A DNA stretch of 64,000 bases from Pseudoclavibacter terrae (GTDB taxonomy: Bacteria; Actinomycetota; Actinomycetes; Actinomycetales; Microbacteriaceae), in NCBI RefSeq assembly GCF_008831075.1, contig NZ_WBJX01000004.1, positions 186,001-250,000 of the forward strand. Reading direction: 5' to 3'. The notes under the pieces were generated by a model. That model saw nothing but the letters and a program-made list of their open reading frames with translations, had not been told where the DNA came from and ran no database searches. The position numbers were made by a program, and so were the translations under genes. Shown in pieces: positions 26,004 through 34,254 of this stretch (positions within the stretch are counted from its first letter, which is position 1; each line of letters starts with the position of its first letter).

Positions 26004-27258
26004 GTGTCGATCCCGGCTCTGCGCGGGCGACCAGCTGGCGGAACACGGCCAGGAGCCCTTCGGCGCTGAGGTCCCATGAGTGGGCGAGCGCGTGCTCGCG
26101 CGCGGCCACGCTCATGCGCTCGGCACGCGCCGGGTCGCGCAGGATGCCCGCGATGGCAGCCGCCCAGTCCGCAGGGTCGCGGGTCTCGAGCAACGTGCCG
26201 GTGACGCCGTCGACAACGGCTTCGCGAAGCCCGCCAGCGGCGGAGGCCACAACCGGCACTCCCGAGGCTGCGGCTTCGAGCGCGACCAGACCGTACGTCT
26301 CGGAGTGCGAGGGGATCAGCACGACGTCGACGAGCCGCAGCTGGGCGGCGAGCGCGTGCCTGCTGAGCGAGCCGATGTACTGCACGTGCTCGGCGAGCCC
26401 GTGCCGCGCGACCGCCTCGTGCAGCTTCGCTTCGTAGGCGCGCCCGTCGTCGTCCGGAGGGGCGGCGCCCACGAGCACGTAGTCGGGGCGCACGTCGTCG
26501 TCGATCTCGGCGATCGCGTCGAGCGCCAGGTCGAAGCCCTTGAGCGGATGCAGGCGACCGGCGGACAGGGCGCGCTTGGGTCGCGACTCCCGGGCGGCTG
26601 GCTCGGCCCGCGCATCCCGGGCCGGGAAGAAGAGGTCGGCGTCGACACCGGGCGGCACGATGTGGGTGATCGCCGGGTTGCCGCCGAGCCTCGAGAGGAC
26701 GGTGTCGCGCTCCGCTCTGCTCACGACGACGATGGCGTCGACCGACTTCGCGAGCATCGCCTCGCCGGCGAGGCGGCCTGGCGACTCGGCGCGCTCCCCG
26801 TCGGCGAGCGGCGTCGAGCTGCCGGCGGCGATGGAGTGGAAGCTCTGCACGATCGGGATGCCCAGCTCGCGTGCGACGGGGAGGGCGGCGACGCCAGAGA
26901 ACCAGTGCTGGGCGTGGAGCACGTCGACGGACAGCTCGACGAGGAGGACGGCCAGCGCATCCCGGAACTCGTCGATGACGTGCTCGTGCTCGCCTTTCGA
27001 GATGAGTCGAGCGGGGCCCGCCTGGAGATTGTGGAGACGCAGATTGTCGCCGAGCCGAACGGTCGGCGCGGAGCCGTCGTCGCTGCGCCTCGTGACGAGC
27101 TCGACCTGGTGGCCGCGGTCCGCGAGCGCCTCCGCCTGCGCCAGCACCACGACGTTCATGCCACCCGCGTCCTTGGTGCCCGGCTCGTCGAGGGGGGAGG
27201 TGTGGAGCACGACAAACGCGATGCGGAGGGGGCGCTCATCGGGGAGGACGTCAGGCAT
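25996..27258 (-). CDS. mshA: D-inositol-3-phosphate glycosyltransferase
   Basis: 420 aa GT4 retaining glycosyltransferase, first step of mycothiol synthesis. The MshA hallmark HTSPLDEPGTKDAGGMNVVV is at about 18-37. LHAQHWFSG, FHSIAAGSS, VPPGVDADLFFPA and the C-terminal donor site PSHSETYGLVALEAAASG (EX7E) complete it. The start has GGAGG 2-6 nt upstream and a -10 box TACGGT (27266-27271) 7 nt upstream, suggesting a leaderless or nearly leaderless mRNA. With mshB it forms an operon. Confidence 0.93.
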   Translation of the reverse strand: MPDVLPDERPLRIAFVVLHTSPLDEPGTKDAGGMNVVVLAQAEALADRGHQVELVTRRSDDGSAPTVRLGDNLRLHNLQAGPARLISKGEHEHVIDEFRDALAVLLVELSVDVLHAQHWFSGVAALPVARELGIPIVQSFHSIAAGSSTPLADGERAESPGRLAGEAMLAKSVDAIVVVSRAERDTVLSRLGGNPAITHIVPPGVDADLFFPARDARAEPAARESRPKRALSAGRLHPLKGFDLALDAIAEIDDDVRPDYVLVGAAPPDDDGRAYEAKLHEAVARHGLAEHVQYIGSLSRHALAAQLRLVDVVLIPSHSETYGLVALEAAASGVPVVASAAGGLREAVVDGVTGTLLETRDPADWAAAIAGILRDPARAERMSVAAREHALAHSWDLSAEGLLAVFRQLVARAEPGSTHA

Positions 27259-27435
27259 GCCTCCGACCGTAGGCGTCGCGGCCCCGCTTCGCCATTCGGG
27301 ATGCTTCGCGTTACGAGTCCCCGTGCTCTCCTCCCCCTCAGCAGCGGCAGCCTGAGCGGCATCACGAAGAGCGAGCTCGGCGGCGCCTCGAGCATGCCGA
27401 GTTCCTGGTGGCTGCTCGCGCGCCGTCGCCTCGTG

Positions 27436-27909
27436 TCAGATATGCAGGCAGCGGCACACGGCGTGGCAGCCGTCGAAGGACCTGCCGCGTGCGTTCCGGA
27501 GCACGTCGATGGCAGGCGGCGACAGGTGGCGGCGCACGGCCTCGCGCAGCAGATCGTCCCCTGAGGCCGGATACTCGATCTGCCACAGCAGCTCTCGGAT
27601 CTCGCCGCGCAGGGGCGCCTCCACAAACGACTCCCGGATGTCGATGATCCCGGCGAGCGCAGTCTCGGATGTCGAGCCGGCGGCGGCTGGACGCTGGTTG
27701 GCTTTCATGAGGACCTCCTTGTCCGTCTGATTCCAGGGTCCCGTATCCAGGTCACGGGCGGCAGTGGTAGCACGATTCGAGGGAACGTGGTAGCGGATCC
27801 AGTGTCGAGCTCGCTTGGCGAGCTGCCAGGCGGCGCAGCCCGCGGCGCACGCCCAGAGCACCGCGAACTGGATGAGGGTCACGACCCCCGTCAACTCGAG
27901 AACCGTCAT
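27436..27909 (-). CDS. DUF2795-like protein with N-terminal membrane segment; second in-frame start at 27708
   Basis: 157 aa from the ATG at 27909. Residues about 5-32 are hydrophobic (LTGVVTLIQFAVLWACAAGCAAWQLAKRARH), a likely single membrane helix. The C-terminal 90 residues resemble DUF2795: IRELLWQIEYPASGDDLLREA, then SPPAIDVLRNA; the end carries three Cys (DGCHAVCRC). Two starts have strong Shine-Dalgarno sequences: 27909 (AGGAGGTGG) and, in the same frame, 27708 (AAGGAGG followed by TCCTC-ATG). The second would make a soluble 90-aa form without the membrane helix. Function unknown. Confidence 0.65.
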   Translation of the reverse strand: MTVLELTGVVTLIQFAVLWACAAGCAAWQLAKRARHWIRYHVPSNRATTAARDLDTGPWNQTDKEVLMKANQRPAAAGSTSETALAGIIDIRESFVEAPLRGEIRELLWQIEYPASGDDLLREAVRRHLSPPAIDVLRNARGRSFDGCHAVCRCLHI

Positions 27910-28150
27910 CGATCACCACCTCCTCGGACTCGGCACCCAGCGAACCTAGAGGGGGACGGAGGAACCTGAAACGGCTTGCGCCAGCGTTGCCGTGCCGCTA
28001 GTGATCGCGACGGCTCGCCGGCAGCCGACCGCCTGGGTGCCCCCGCCCTTAGCGCGAATCGGAGCCGGAGGGAATCCTCGCGTCGCCGTTCGGCGCACTT
28101 CCTAGGCTGGACGCACGTGCCACACACGCGCCGACCGGAAAGGCAGCACG

Positions 28151-28504
28151 ATGGGAACCCTCACGTACGCGTCCTTGCACCTGGAGTTCGAGGACCGACT
28201 GCTCCAGCATCTGCAGATCGTGATCATCCAGAAGTTCCGTCGCCATGAGGCGTTTCTCATGTCGTGGAAGGAGTCCGCGAGCGCGGGCGATGGGCGGGCG
28301 GCGATCTGGCTCACGCCGAACGTCCCGATCTCCTTCAAGTTCTACGGCAGCAAGGCACCGTCGGTGAACCGCGACTGGCTGTCGTCGCTCGGGCGGTCCG
28401 CGGACAGCTCGACGGGCCTTATCGTCACCGGGGAGGACGGCGAGCTCGCGCTGGCGTCCCCCGACAGCGGGCAACCAGGAACCGCCCACCAAAGGTGGCA
28501 CTAG
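28151..28504 (+). CDS. DUF7882-like small protein, copy 1
   Basis: 117 aa. MGTLTYASLHLEFEDRLLQHL, then GRAAIWLTP, FKFYGSKAPSVNRDW and SSTGLIV are the conserved blocks of a Microbacteriaceae small-protein family sometimes mislabelled as DNA ligase. It is predicted to be a mixed alpha/beta cytoplasmic protein. A -10 box TAGGCT at 28103-28108 and a weak ribosome site (GAAAGG) precede the ATG. Very similar to the copy at 33145 on the other strand; less similar to the copy at 28591. Role unknown. Confidence 0.75.
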   Translation: MGTLTYASLHLEFEDRLLQHLQIVIIQKFRRHEAFLMSWKESASAGDGRAAIWLTPNVPISFKFYGSKAPSVNRDWLSSLGRSADSSTGLIVTGEDGELALASPDSGQPGTAHQRWH

Positions 28505-28590
28505 CACAACTCGCCAGCGATCTCTACCCCTCGAATTTTCAACTCGGCCTCGGGACGCTACCAGAAGGCCACGAAGGTTGGGGGACCGCG

Positions 28591-28998
28591 TTGGGATATC
28601 TGTACTACGGGGCTGATGCCCACGCGATCGAGATCGAAGATCGACCCTTGGCGCACCTGCGGGTCGCGATCTTGAGCCTCCTCCGGGCCGGGCACAGCGT
28701 CGCCTTCACCTGCCCACGCTCGAAAGACCTCGGCGGTGGACGCGAGTCGATCTGGATCACGCCGCAGACCGACCTGCGGTTCCGGTTCCGCGGCAGCCGT
28801 GCACCGAACCTCAACGAGCACTGGGTACGTGCCATCATCGCGACGAACGACTCAGCCGCGGGGTTGCATCTGGTTCCCGAATGCACGCAGTCCAACGAGC
28901 CGGTCCCCTATCAGCCGGCGGCTCGGCAGAGCGCGCCACCGACGGAATCGAAACTCGAGCATCGGTCAGCACACGAGCGTCAGCTCTCGAAGTCGTAG
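28591..28998 (+). CDS. DUF7882-like small protein, divergent copy 2 (TTG start)
   Basis: 135 aa from TTG at 28591. The start is inferred from the family: TTG GGA TAT CTG gives (M)GYLYYGAD, matching MGTLTY/MGTLVY of the other two copies, and GGGGGA lies 6 nt upstream. It keeps EDRPLAHL, GGRESIWITP, FRFRGSRAPNLNEHW and the terminal GL, but the middle is different (VAFTCPRSKDL). It carries an extra C-terminal tail of about 35 residues rich in Gln/Pro/Ser. Its last 19 nt overlap the convergent gene at 28980. Confidence 0.65.
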   Translation: MGYLYYGADAHAIEIEDRPLAHLRVAILSLLRAGHSVAFTCPRSKDLGGGRESIWITPQTDLRFRFRGSRAPNLNEHWVRAIIATNDSAAGLHLVPECTQSNEPVPYQPAARQSAPPTESKLEHRSAHERQLSKS

Positions 28999-29237
28999 AA
29001 GGAGATGTCCGCGAACGGCGCGCCATCATCCTCCTCGGCGGCGGCGACCGGCACCTCTCGGACACTCACGGACGAGGCAGTGGTGATGAGCTCCCACCGC
29101 TTGAGGCGCCCGCGCGCCGGGAACCGAACCAGGTCCCCTCCCTGCCTGACCGCATCCACGATCATGTGCTGCAACGTCGGCATCACGTCATCGTCGACGT
29201 AGTGCGCACGGTCATCAACCGTCACTAGGAATGGCAT
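28980..29237 (-). CDS. small acidic protein, family B copy 1
   Basis: 85 aa: MPFLVTVDDRAHYVDDD at the start, a GG near residue 34, ELITTASSVSV in the middle, and ISFYDFES at the end. It shares this plan with the proteins at 30988 and 32832 (start M-x-x-L-x-TV; GG; E-x-L-x-T; final acidic/aromatic tail). ATG at 29237 has GGAGG 6 nt upstream; the GTG at 29243 overlaps that site and is not favoured. Unknown function. Confidence 0.65.
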   Translation of the reverse strand: MPFLVTVDDRAHYVDDDVMPTLQHMIVDAVRQGGDLVRFPARGRLKRWELITTASSVSVREVPVAAAEEDDGAPFADISFYDFES

Positions 29238-29403
29238 GTCCACCTCCGCCGGGAAAAGATGTCTCCGTCAAGTGAACGCCCTCGCGGGCCAGGAATCTGG
29301 GCCTGGATCGACGCGAAGTCATGTGCTATCGAACACGCCCCGACAAGCTGGTGATCTCCCCTAGGATTGTTCCGAGCTTTTCGAGACTGAGAACGGAATC
29401 AAC

Positions 29404-30111
29404 ATGGCACGAGACGCTTACGACGCGGCAGTGCAGACGCTGCAGGCGCCGCTCGATTCTGTCGATGGCGTGGCTGACTCCCTCGTCGGTCTGTTCCCCG
29501 TCTCGGGCGCGGCCGTCTCCACGATCGGCGAGCTGCTCGGCAACCAGACGGTCTCTGCGTCGAACGAGGTCGCCGCACGGCTGGACGAGCTGCAGTTCGA
29601 CCTCGGCGAGGGACCATGCTGGGACACCCTCGCCACAGGGCGCCCTGTTCTCGAGCCGAACCTCCGAGAGCTGCCAGACACCCGCTGGCCGGCGTTCGGC
29701 CCGGCCATCCCCCGCGACAAGGTGGGAGCTCTCTTCGCGTTCCCGATGCTGGTCGGCCCGCTGCGGGTCGGGGCCATCGACCTCTACGCCGCCGCCCCGA
29801 TCGGCTTCGAGCCGCTCCAGACGCGTCAGGCCACTCACCTCGCCTCGCTCGTCGCGCGCAACGTCCTCCGCCTCGCGCTCGCCTCCTCGGGCGACGAACC
29901 CCAACCGGAGGGCAAGCACTCGCGTCGCAAGATCCATCAGGCGACCGGGATGGTGCTGGCGCAGCTCGAGACGACCGCGGACGAGGCGACCCTCGTCATC
30001 CAGGGACACGCCTTCGCGACAGGTCGATCCATGATGGAGGTCGCCGAGGAGATCCTCGCCGGACAACTGGCGTTCCGAGCGGGGCCGTCCGGAATCGAGG
30101 AGCGGCGATGA
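29404..30111 (+). CDS. GAF-ANTAR regulator 1 (RNA-binding antiterminator)
   Basis: 235 aa. Residues about 20-150 are a GAF sensor domain (LDELQFDLGEGPCWDTLATGRP, GALFAFPMLVGPLRVGAIDLY). Residues about 170-225 are an ANTAR domain (SRRKIHQATGMVLAQLETTADEATL...TGRSMMEVAEEIL). ANTAR proteins bind paired hairpins in nascent mRNA and prevent termination. TAGGAT at about 29362 is a likely -10. It overlaps the next GAF-ANTAR gene by 4 nt, so the two are made together and could work as a pair. Confidence 0.88.
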   Translation: MARDAYDAAVQTLQAPLDSVDGVADSLVGLFPVSGAAVSTIGELLGNQTVSASNEVAARLDELQFDLGEGPCWDTLATGRPVLEPNLRELPDTRWPAFGPAIPRDKVGALFAFPMLVGPLRVGAIDLYAAAPIGFEPLQTRQATHLASLVARNVLRLALASSGDEPQPEGKHSRRKIHQATGMVLAQLETTADEATLVIQGHAFATGRSMMEVAEEILAGQLAFRAGPSGIEERR

Positions 30112-30821
30112 TCCGCGATGCAAGGGACACGCAGCTGCTCGAGACCTTCGCGGTGCTCGCCGACACGCTCGTCGCGGGCTACGACGTCGTGGACCTGCTG
30201 CAGTCGCTCGTGGACCGCTGCCAGTCGCTGCTGGAGGTGACGGCGGCTGGGATCCTGCTCGCCGACGAGCACGGCGACCTCGAGCTGGTGGTCTCCACGA
30301 GCGAGGCGGCGAGCGTCGTCGAGACGATGCAGATCTCCGCGGATGCGGGTCCGTGCATCCAGAGCTTCAGCGAGGGACGCATCGTCGCGATCGAGGACAT
30401 CCGGGAGGCCCCGGAATCATGGCGAATGTTCAAGGAGAGTGCGCTCGAGCACGGCTACCTGGCCGTGCAGGCGGTTCCGCTGAAGCTGCGGGACACCACG
30501 ATCGGCACCCTCAACCTCCTGCGCGCGGCGCCCGGTGAGTTCCCGCGCCAGGAGACCGTCGCTGCTCGCGCGCTCGCGGACGTCGCGACCATCGGCATCA
30601 TCCAGGAGCGCACGATTCGTCACGCCGACACCGTGCGCGAGCAGCTGCAGAACGCGCTGAAGAGCCGCGTCGTGATCGAGCAGGCAAAGGGAGTCGTCGC
30701 CTACCGCCGCTCCATCACGCCCGAGGAGGCGTTCGATGTGATCCGCGGATACGCGAGATCGAATCGGCTGTCGCTCTCGCAGGTCGCCGCGCAGCTCGTG
30801 GCGCGCACGCTCGACATCTGA
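30108..30821 (+). CDS. GAF-ANTAR regulator 2
   Basis: 237 aa. GAF domain about 15-160 (LLEVTAAGILLADEHGDLELV, DAGPCIQSFSEGRIVAIEDI, VPLKLRDTTIGTLNLL). ANTAR domain about 175-235 (LKSRVVIEQAKGVVAYRRSITPEEAFDVIRGYARSN), a clear match including the AKG turn and the final helix SQVAAQLVAR. It starts with an ATGA overlap. Its ANTAR domain is closer to the family consensus than that of its partner. Confidence 0.92.
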   Translation: MIRDARDTQLLETFAVLADTLVAGYDVVDLLQSLVDRCQSLLEVTAAGILLADEHGDLELVVSTSEAASVVETMQISADAGPCIQSFSEGRIVAIEDIREAPESWRMFKESALEHGYLAVQAVPLKLRDTTIGTLNLLRAAPGEFPRQETVAARALADVATIGIIQERTIRHADTVREQLQNALKSRVVIEQAKGVVAYRRSITPEEAFDVIRGYARSNRLSLSQVAAQLVARTLDI

Positions 30822-30987
30822 CCCACCCATTCTCACGTTGAGGGCGTACGCTCTCGGTGTTGGCCCAGACCTCGCCGACGCGCCCCGTGCACTCCGCCGG
30901 GGCGCACGGTCGCCGCCAGCCGCTGAACTCGGACCTTGGCGTCGAAACACGAGAGGCCTCCGCCGGGAGGCCGAACCGGGGTCAGCC

Positions 30988-31248
30988 ATGTCCATTCTCA
31001 TCACCGTCAATCGTGAGCAGTTCGTGCTGCGCGACCCGGACGCGATCACTCGTGTGCGTGCGGAGATCGAGGACGCGGCCCGGTCCGGTGGGCGCATGCT
31101 CGTGATCGGCGACACCGCGGACGGCCCCGAGGTCCTCGTCACGCCGTCCACGAACGTGCGCATCGACATCCTGCCGCTCGACTCGCCAGACCCAGGCACG
31201 AGCGACGACCGCGACGAGATCGTCTTCGTCGACTTCGACGAGTACTGA
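30988..31248 (+). CDS. small acidic protein, family B copy 2
   Basis: 86 aa: MSILITVNREQFVLRDPD, SGGRMLVIGD, EVLVTPSTNVRIDI and a strongly acidic end FVDFDEY. Start supported by alignment with the copies at 29237 and 32832; the upstream 150 nt of the open frame show no homology. A possible -10 box TACGCT is at 30846-30851, giving a leader of about 130 nt. Unknown function; the leader could be a target of the ANTAR proteins just upstream, though no clear twin hairpin was worked out. Confidence 0.7.
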   Translation: MSILITVNREQFVLRDPDAITRVRAEIEDAARSGGRMLVIGDTADGPEVLVTPSTNVRIDILPLDSPDPGTSDDRDEIVFVDFDEY

Positions 31249-31321
31249 TCCAGACGGGACACTCACCTCGCGCGGAGTAGTTCCCCAGCGATCTGCCGAG
31301 GGGATTTGCCAGCCTGGAGGC

Positions 31322-32707
31322 ATGTCCGACGCAACCGCACTGGCCACCGACAACCGCTCGACCGGAGAGTCCGACGCCCCTGCCTGGCGGGCTGCCCTCG
31401 ACGACGAATCACTGTCGTTGATGACGAGAGGCTACGGGTTCGGGGCACACATCTGGAGCAGGGCTCGCGCGCAGGCCAGGGCGGTGCCACTGCGGCTCCT
31501 CGGCAGGGAGGCCCTGCTGGTGCGCGGCAGCCACGCCGTCCGGCTGTTCTACGAGGAAGGCAGCATCGCGCGCCACGGGGCGATGCCCGCGTTCGTGCAG
31601 GAGTCCCTCTTCGGCCACGGCTCGGTGCACAGTCTCGACGGGGCCGAGCACCGGCACCGGAAGGCGACGTTCCTGCGCGTGGCCTACGACGACGATCGTG
31701 TCGAGGAGCTGGTCCCCCACTTCGAGCGCGAGTGGCGAGAGCAGGTGGAGGCCTGGGCCGGTGGCGACCACGACGCATCGGCGTACGACGCGGCGGTGGC
31801 CGCGTTCGGCCGGGCATCCATGACCTGGGCGGGCTTGCCGGGCACGGCGGCCGCGAAATCGCGGTGGGCGGCGCGTCTCGCCCAGATCGTCGACGGGTTC
31901 GGTGTCCCCTACTCTCCCGAGTTCCTGCTCGCGTTCGGCAATCGGATGTGGTCGGACCGGCACGCTGCACGCCTCGTCGATGCGGCACGCGCAGGGACGA
32001 TCCCTGCCCCCGCTGGAACCGCGCTGCACGAGTGGGCCTGGCACGTCGACGAGCACGGTGAGCTGCTGTCGCCGCGACTGGCGGGGATCGAGCTGCAGAA
32101 CAGCATCCGCCCGATGATCGCCGTCGCCCGCTTCGTGGCCTTCGCCGCGAAGGAACTGCACGATCGACCCGACTGGAGGCGACGCATCGGCGACGAGGCG
32201 GCGGCCCGCGGCTCCCTGCACGGGGGCCCACTCGCCACCGCGTTCGCGCAGGAGGTGCGGCGCACCGCGCCTTTCGTACCGTTGCTGCCCGGCTGGGCGC
32301 GCCACGACATCGAGCTCGACGGTGCGCGGGTTCCGGCCGGTGGACGGCTGCTCCTCGACATCCTCGGCACGAACACCGACGACAGCTCCTGGGAGGACGC
32401 TGGTGCTTTCCGGCCAGAGCGCTTCCTCGACGTCGACGACTACGAGTCCATCACCGAGTTCATCCCCCACGGCGGGGGCGACGTCGCGGCCGGGCACCGC
32501 TGCCCCGGAGAGAAGCTCGCGATCGCGGGCCTCGCGACCGCCATCGCAGCCCTCAGCGACCCCCGCGTCGACATCTCGGGCGTCGGCCTGGAGGTGAACC
32601 GGAGGCGACTGCCCACGAAGCCCTCCTCCGGAGGGCTCATCCGCCCGGCTGCGCCATCGAGCCGGTCCAGGTCGGAGCCCGCTGCAGGCCGCTGCCCCGT
32701 GCACTGA
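31322..32707 (+). CDS. cytochrome P450, CYP152-like fatty-acid peroxygenase
   Basis: 461 aa. The haem loop is FIPHGGGDVAAGHRCPGE with Cys394. In the I-helix region the sequence is LQNSIRPMIAVARFVAFAA: Arg263-Pro264 replace the acid-alcohol pair. In CYP152 enzymes (P450-BS-beta, OleT, P450-SP-alpha) this Arg binds the fatty-acid carboxylate, which supplies acid catalysis so that H2O2 is used without redox partners. The substrate would be a fatty acid, giving hydroxylation or decarboxylation. A Pro/Ser/Arg tail of about 25 residues follows the fold. ATG at 31322 has GGAGG close upstream. Confidence 0.9.
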   Translation: MSDATALATDNRSTGESDAPAWRAALDDESLSLMTRGYGFGAHIWSRARAQARAVPLRLLGREALLVRGSHAVRLFYEEGSIARHGAMPAFVQESLFGHGSVHSLDGAEHRHRKATFLRVAYDDDRVEELVPHFEREWREQVEAWAGGDHDASAYDAAVAAFGRASMTWAGLPGTAAAKSRWAARLAQIVDGFGVPYSPEFLLAFGNRMWSDRHAARLVDAARAGTIPAPAGTALHEWAWHVDEHGELLSPRLAGIELQNSIRPMIAVARFVAFAAKELHDRPDWRRRIGDEAAARGSLHGGPLATAFAQEVRRTAPFVPLLPGWARHDIELDGARVPAGGRLLLDILGTNTDDSSWEDAGAFRPERFLDVDDYESITEFIPHGGGDVAAGHRCPGEKLAIAGLATAIAALSDPRVDISGVGLEVNRRRLPTKPSSGGLIRPAAPSSRSRSEPAAGRCPVH

Positions 32708-32831
32708 TCGTGCGACGGGGCACCGCGGGATGCGTCAGCGCGTCGAAGCGCCCGCATTCCCATCCGAACCGGCTGGGGTTCCGAAGAACCTTGCGACGCC
32801 CCCGTCGGTGGGGGCCGAAGCGAGGTCACCG

Positions 32832-33122
32832 ATGTCGATTGTGCTCACGGTCAACCATGACCGGTTCGTGCTCCATGACGCCGAGTCGATCTCCCGCCTG
32901 CATGGCGACATCCGCGCCGCCCTTCAGGCGGGCGGCAGCCTCGTTCCCATCGGCAGCCGGCCGGGGAGCCCTGAGGTGCTGATCACGCCAGCCACGCATG
33001 TTCGCATCGACGTCCTCGATGTGCGCGACGTTGATCGCTCCGTCGACGGCTCCGTGGACGGCGCCGACACCGAGGGTGCCGACCATGGCGACGTGGTGTT
33101 CATCGACTTCGATCAGTACTGA
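32832..33122 (+). CDS. small acidic protein, family B copy 3
   Basis: 96 aa: MSIVLTVNHDRFVLHDAES, AGGSLVPIGSRPGSPEVLITPATHVRIDV and a tail ending FIDFDQY. It is closest to the copy at 30988 (shared T-V-N, EVL-TP-T-VRID). An Asp/Gly/Val-rich insert of about 15 residues sits before the tail. GAGG precedes the ATG. The gene ends 23 bp from the convergent DUF7882-like copy 3. Confidence 0.7.
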   Translation: MSIVLTVNHDRFVLHDAESISRLHGDIRAALQAGGSLVPIGSRPGSPEVLITPATHVRIDVLDVRDVDRSVDGSVDGADTEGADHGDVVFIDFDQY

Positions 33123-33144
33123 CCCGCCGGTTAGCTCGACTCGC

Positions 33145-33486
33145 TCAGCGGAGCGTGCCGGGGTAGGGCGCGTCCGTGCCGACGAGTGCGAGCTTGCCCT
33201 CTTCATCCGTCACGAGAAGCCCCGTGCTGCTCTCGGCTGACTCGCCGAGCCGCTTGAGCCACTCACGATTGATCTCCGGCACCTTGCCGCCCAGGAACTT
33301 GAACTGCATGGACGTGTTCGGGGTCAGCCAGATCGCCGAGCGGCCGTCACCGACTGATGGCGAGTCCTTCCAGGACATCAGGAACGACTCGTTGCGACTC
33401 AGCTTCTGGACGATCACGATCTGCAGGTGGGTCAGCAGACGGTCGTCGAAGTGGATCGACGTGCTGTCGTAGACGAGCGTGCCCAT
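33145..33486 (-). CDS. DUF7882-like small protein, copy 3
   Basis: 113 aa: MGTLVYDSTSIHFDDRLLTHL, QIVIVQKLSRNESFLMSWKD, GRSAIWLTPNTSMQFKF, EINREWLKRL and SSTGLLV. Strongly similar to copy 1 (28151) along its whole length, so the two are recent paralogues. Unknown function. Confidence 0.78.
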   Translation of the reverse strand: MGTLVYDSTSIHFDDRLLTHLQIVIVQKLSRNESFLMSWKDSPSVGDGRSAIWLTPNTSMQFKFLGGKVPEINREWLKRLGESAESSTGLLVTDEEGKLALVGTDAPYPGTLR

Positions 33487-33574
33487 GGTGTGCTCCTGTC
33501 AGCCTGGGGGATGCGTCCAAGGATACGGACCGTCGCCGGGAACGCCCAGGGCTTGTGCTGGGTGCGCTGAGCAG

Positions 33575-34252
33575 TCAGTCGGCCTCGACGCTGCTCGTGC
33601 GGTGCGGCACGCCGACCGGCTTCGACTCGCTGGAGCCCCGCTGGCGCAGGTAGATGGAGAACACCACCATCGCCCCGACCGCGAGGAACTCGGACTGCCA
33701 GTTCTGCAGTGATCGATTCCAGAAGTCGGCCGACACCACGTACTCGACCCAGGTCCCGGGAGGCTGGCCGTGCTGCGCACCCTCCTCGTTCGCGACCACA
33801 CGCCCAGCGATGGACTGCGCCAGCCAGGAGGCCAGGAAGACGCCGCCCATGACGAGCAGCAGGGAGTTCGAGTAGACCCACAGCCTGATCCCTCGACTCT
33901 TCGCCCACTTCGGCGAGTCGGCTCGGGCGTGTCGGCCGACGGACTGCTCCGCGTCGGTGCCGACGCCCTCATCACCCGGCTGCTTCGATTCCGGCGATCC
34001 GCGCTGCACGAGCCAGATCGTCGCGAGGATGAAGAGGAAGAACTGCAGGAACTCGGACTGCCAGTTCTCGGCGACGTCCACGATGAAGTCCGAGGAGGAC
34101 ACGTACTCGAGATACCCGACCTTCGCGTCCCCGTGCTGCGCCTGCTGCTCGTTCAGGTATGCGTGACCCGCGATCGACTGACCCAGGAGCGCCAGGACGA
34201 AGATCACGAGGAAGGCGAGGCTGAGCCCCGCATCGCGGATGCCGCGCCGCAT
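33575..34252 (-). CDS. DUF6766-like membrane protein with internal duplication
   Basis: 225 aa made of two similar halves. Each half has a hydrophobic segment then GQSIAG / AQSIAG, an AQHG motif, YLEYVSSSDF / WVEYVVSADF, NWQSEFLQF / NWQSEFLAV, a second hydrophobic segment and QRGSPESK / QRGSSESK. So there are four predicted membrane helices. Function unknown. It starts 2 nt after a small membrane-protein ORF and is probably translated with it. Confidence 0.8.
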   Translation of the reverse strand: MRRGIRDAGLSLAFLVIFVLALLGQSIAGHAYLNEQQAQHGDAKVGYLEYVSSSDFIVDVAENWQSEFLQFFLFILATIWLVQRGSPESKQPGDEGVGTDAEQSVGRHARADSPKWAKSRGIRLWVYSNSLLLVMGGVFLASWLAQSIAGRVVANEEGAQHGQPPGTWVEYVVSADFWNRSLQNWQSEFLAVGAMVVFSIYLRQRGSSESKPVGVPHRTSSVEAD

Positions 34253-34254
34253 GG

